DNA of 6,388 bases, from contig WQZK01000113.1 of the NCBI GenBank assembly GCA_009780765.1, positions 1 through 6,388 of the forward strand, in the 5' to 3' direction. The notes under the pieces were generated by a model, which was not told the DNA's origin, searched no databases, and saw only the letters and a list, made by a program, of their open reading frames with translations. This stretch comes from Defluviitaleaceae bacterium. Lineage in GTDB: Bacteria; Bacillota; Clostridia; Lachnospirales; UBA5962. The translations under genes were made by a program, and so were the position numbers. Below, one piece after another: positions 4,920 to 6,388 of the stretch (positions are counted from its first letter, which is position 1; each line of letters starts with the position of its first letter).

Positions 4920-5949
4920 TAAAAAGAATCAAGATAACAAAATAGACGATTTATTAAAAGTAGCAGAGCAGGGGATAAAAGATGTTTTTAACAGCGAGCG
5001 TTATAAGGCATATCTTGAAACGATGTCTAAATTCCATTCCTATAGCCCTCGTAATATTATGCTTATAATGTCCCAAAAGCCCGATGCTTCTCGTGTTGCC
5101 GGGTATGCTACATGGAAAGAAAAATTTGAAAGACAAGTTTCAAAAGGCGAAAAAGGCATACGAATAATTGGATTCTCATCAAAAAATATCTCAACTGAAA
5201 GACCTAAGATCAACCCCGAAACTCGAACTGAAATACTTGATAAAAACGGTAAACCTATTACAGAAAAAAACATTCTTCAAATTCCTTGCTTTTTCCCTGT
5301 TTACGTATATGACGTTTCCCAAACGACTGGAAAGCCACTTCCACAGCTTACACAAGAGCTGATAGGAACGGTTTCAGAATATAACAACATAATGCAAATA
5401 CTTAATAAAATTTCACCTTACTCAATTGAATTTGAAGAAATGGAAGGCAGTAAAAAAGGATATTGTCATTTTGGAGATAAAAGAATAGCACTAAAAGAAG
5501 GTATGAGTGAAGCCCAAACTTTAAAAACTGCTGTTCATGAAATTGCTCATGCTTGCTGCCATACTTTTGAGGGAGAAAGAAGGACGCAGGAAATTGAGGC
5601 TGAAAGTATTGCATTTGTTATATGCAACCGTTTTGGCATTGACACATCAGATTATTCATTCAACTACATAGCCTCTTGGAGCAGCACACGAGAACTTAAA
5701 GAGCTTACTGCCTCGCTTGATAATATACAAAAACAAGCTGATATGATTATAGGTAAAATTGAAAATGAATTATCAGAGTATCAGCTTCAAAATGAAAAGG
5801 CGATAAAATTAAAGCCTAAAGAGCTGCCGACAAAAATATCTGAAAAAATCAATTCAAGATTAGAGCAGATACGACAGTTGCCAACCTCTATTAATTTTCA
5901 AAATCAACAGCAAGATCAGAAACTAACAATTGATTTAAAGGAAAGATAG
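4912..5949 (+). CDS. ArdC-like antirestriction protein with zincin domain
   Basis: The N-terminal domain (about 10-140) matches the ArdC N-terminal / DUF1738 single-strand DNA-binding family: MSKFHSYSPRN, then GYATWKEKFERQVSKGEKGIRI, an insert PETRTEILDKNGKP (102-115), and PCFFPVYVYDVSQTTGKPLPQL. The second domain is a zinc-dependent ImmA/IrrE-type zincin: H209-E-I-A-H213 with an extra CCH after it, and QEIEAES (226-232) supplying the likely third ligand and an acidic patch. ArdC proteins of conjugative plasmids bind the entering single strand and protect it from restriction in the recipient; whether this one cuts a protein target is unknown. The C-terminal 80 residues are a charged helical tail that includes SRLEQIRQL at 315-323. 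GAGGGA (about 4899-4904) precedes ATG 4912, which overlaps the previous gene. At 345 residues it is somewhat longer than pSa ArdC (about 297 as I recall). All catalytic residues appear intact. Confidence 0.88.
   Translation: MLNKKNQDNKIDDLLKVAEQGIKDVFNSERYKAYLETMSKFHSYSPRNIMLIMSQKPDASRVAGYATWKEKFERQVSKGEKGIRIIGFSSKNISTERPKINPETRTEILDKNGKPITEKNILQIPCFFPVYVYDVSQTTGKPLPQLTQELIGTVSEYNNIMQILNKISPYSIEFEEMEGSKKGYCHFGDKRIALKEGMSEAQTLKTAVHEIAHACCHTFEGERRTQEIEAESIAFVICNRFGIDTSDYSFNYIASWSSTRELKELTASLDNIQKQADMIIGKIENELSEYQLQNEKAIKLKPKELPTKISEKINSRLEQIRQLPTSINFQNQQQDQKLTIDLKER
5853..5879 (+). repeat. Copy 2 of the repeat encoding SRLEQIRQL
   Basis: Matches 4442-4468 at 23 of 27 bases in the same reading frame relation. 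Here it encodes residues 315-323 of the ArdC-like protein. The preceding bases AAAAAATCAA also recur ahead of copy 1, with a small length difference. Confidence 0.7.
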
Positions 5950-6183
5950 GTGAGTTCATTGTTCAACATAGACGAAAAGAGTATTATAAGAATTTACAAA
6001 GAAGATATTAATACCCGTGAAGATACTATCATCACATTAAATGCGATTTTGCCACATATTGAGCTTGAGGAAATGAAAAATGTTATAATTTCCATTATAG
6101 AAAAAATAGAAAAAATATCAGATGAAGATTTTAATAGGTTAGATTTATCGGAAACACTTTTTGATAATGATTTAAGGAGGTAA
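5950..6183 (+). CDS. TTRAP-like transposon-transfer assisting protein
   Basis: Small acidic protein (77 residues) resembling the transposon-transfer assisting (TTRAP) family of Clostridia ICEs: a start LFNIDEKSIIRIYK, a helix ending in LNAILPHIELEEMK, then IIEKIEKISDEDFNRLDL and an acidic end. Family members I recall read 'FT.DE..LM.I......R..LI..L..ALP....PE...IA...L.KL..MTD.EF..L', which fits this order well. The family's mechanism is not known to me; the name reflects association with transfer regions. The GTG at 5950 directly abuts the ArdC-like stop, with AAAGGAAAG just upstream. TTG 5959 is an alternative start, preceded by AGGTGA at a good distance, giving 74 residues. No membrane segment, so cytoplasmic. 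It is the last gene of the unit before the terminator-like hairpin. Confidence 0.7.
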   Translation: MSSLFNIDEKSIIRIYKEDINTREDTIITLNAILPHIELEEMKNVIISIIEKIEKISDEDFNRLDLSETLFDNDLRR

Positions 6184-6196
6184 GTAGACCTTTAAA
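6171..6196 (+). promoter_or_regulatory. Orphan strong ribosome binding site inside a weak hairpin
   Basis: TAAGGAGGT (6173-6181) is an excellent Shine-Dalgarno overlapping the TTRAP-like stop, but no usable start follows at 5-12 bases: the next ATGs (6201 and 6217) reach stops within one to three codons. TTTAA-GG-AGGT can pair with ACCTTTAAA (6188-6196) with two bulged Gs. It is probably the remnant of a coupled downstream gene that has been lost. Confidence 0.5.
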
Positions 6197-6273
6197 GTAA
6201 ATGTTAAAATAAAGTATCAAATGTGAAGCTCTTCATGCAGGTATTATCCAAAAACAACTTGCTTCAAAGTCTA
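6184..6273. other. Non-coding gap downstream of the operon
   Basis: No supported gene. A 21-codon frame from ATG 6235 to TAA 6298-6300 has no ribosome binding site and reads through the terminator-like hairpin, so it was not called. Confidence 0.6.
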
Positions 6274-6295
6274 ATGCCCCGCAAAAGCGGGGCAT
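6274..6295. terminator. Probable bidirectional terminator hairpin
   Basis: ATGCCCCGC (6274-6282), loop AAAA, GCGGGGCAT (6287-6295): a perfect GC-rich 9-bp stem in AT-rich surroundings. It lies between the end of the plus-strand operon and the end of a converging minus-strand frame. The following CTTAACTTACTT is only moderately T-rich, so efficiency is uncertain. Confidence 0.75.
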
Positions 6296-6310
6296 CTTAA
6301 CTTACTTAAA

Positions 6311-6388
6311 TCATCTTACGACTACACTATAAAAACTAACATAGAACGATACTTCAATATCCCCATTAACAGTCGGCACAGTCACTTC
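6311..6388 (-). CDS. Possible C-terminal end of a converging gene (partial)
   Basis: Reading the minus strand from the window edge gives 25 residues (EVTVPTVNGDIEVSF, then YVSFYSVVVR) ending at TGA (6311-6313). The pattern of alternating hydrophobic and polar residues suggests beta strands. It ends 15 bases from the shared terminator hairpin, a normal arrangement for a convergent gene. The fragment is too short to identify, and the plus strand is also open in one frame here, so the call rests on position and composition only. Confidence 0.35.
   Translation of the reverse strand, partial: EVTVPTVNGDIEVSFYVSFYSVVVR

Noticed and set aside
4954..5614. Several minus-strand frames and one plus-strand +1 frame (5168-5362) within the ArdC-like gene
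   Set aside because: The ArdC-like frame carries clear family motifs and the HEIAH site; the other frames show no family likeness and no start signals.
5639..5665. TTGACA promoter-like sequence inside the ArdC-like gene
   Set aside because: There is no convincing -10 box at 16-18 bases, and it lies within coding sequence of an apparent operon.
1..6388. CRISPR array, tRNA or rRNA genes
   Set aside because: No regularly spaced direct repeats, cloverleaf patterns or conserved rRNA segments were seen on either strand.

Overview
The window is AT-rich and tightly packed. It carries strong Shine-Dalgarno sequences (AAAGGAGGT, AAGGAG, AAGGGGG) and several TTG/GTG starts, which points to a low-GC Gram-positive, most likely a gut-type Clostridia member. 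Gene content matches an accessory part of an integrative conjugative element (ICE) of the CTn/CD1107 type: a Maff2 C-terminal remnant, a DUF4315-like protein, a DUF4366 (CD1107-like) membrane protein, an ArdC-like antirestriction protein with a zincin domain, and a small protein resembling the transposon-transfer assisting (TTRAP) family. All identifications come from reading sequence patterns; no database search was run.

Layout. Bases 1-140 hold no convincing gene but have three palindromes, the largest a hairpin of about 20 bp at 62-115. From about 141 to 224 lies only the last part of a Maff2-like protein, followed by a perfect 9-bp hairpin. From 277 to 6183 seven or eight genes run on the plus strand with overlaps or short gaps, as one likely transcription unit: DUF4315-like (277-522), DUF4366-like (519-1274), a 36-residue membrane microprotein (1291-1401), a large hairpin (1414-1456), a membrane-anchored exported protein with InlB-like modules (1490-2662), a NadR/Ttd14-like P-loop ATPase joined to an unrecognised C-terminal half (2676-4367), an unrecognised 172-residue protein (4401-4919), ArdC-like (4912-5949) and TTRAP-like (5950-6183). 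A terminator-like hairpin at 6274-6295 closes the unit. A minus-strand reading frame enters from the right edge and ends at 6311.

How the genes may work together. The first genes encode envelope-exposed or membrane proteins that in related ICEs sit beside the type IV secretion genes. The ArdC-like protein is expected to protect the incoming single strand in the recipient. The P-loop ATPase and the 172-residue protein are the least explained parts. The usual VirB6/PrgI/VirB4/cell-wall hydrolase block expected between Maff2 and DUF4315 is absent, so this locus may be a rearranged or partly decayed ICE, or one whose secretion genes lie elsewhere.
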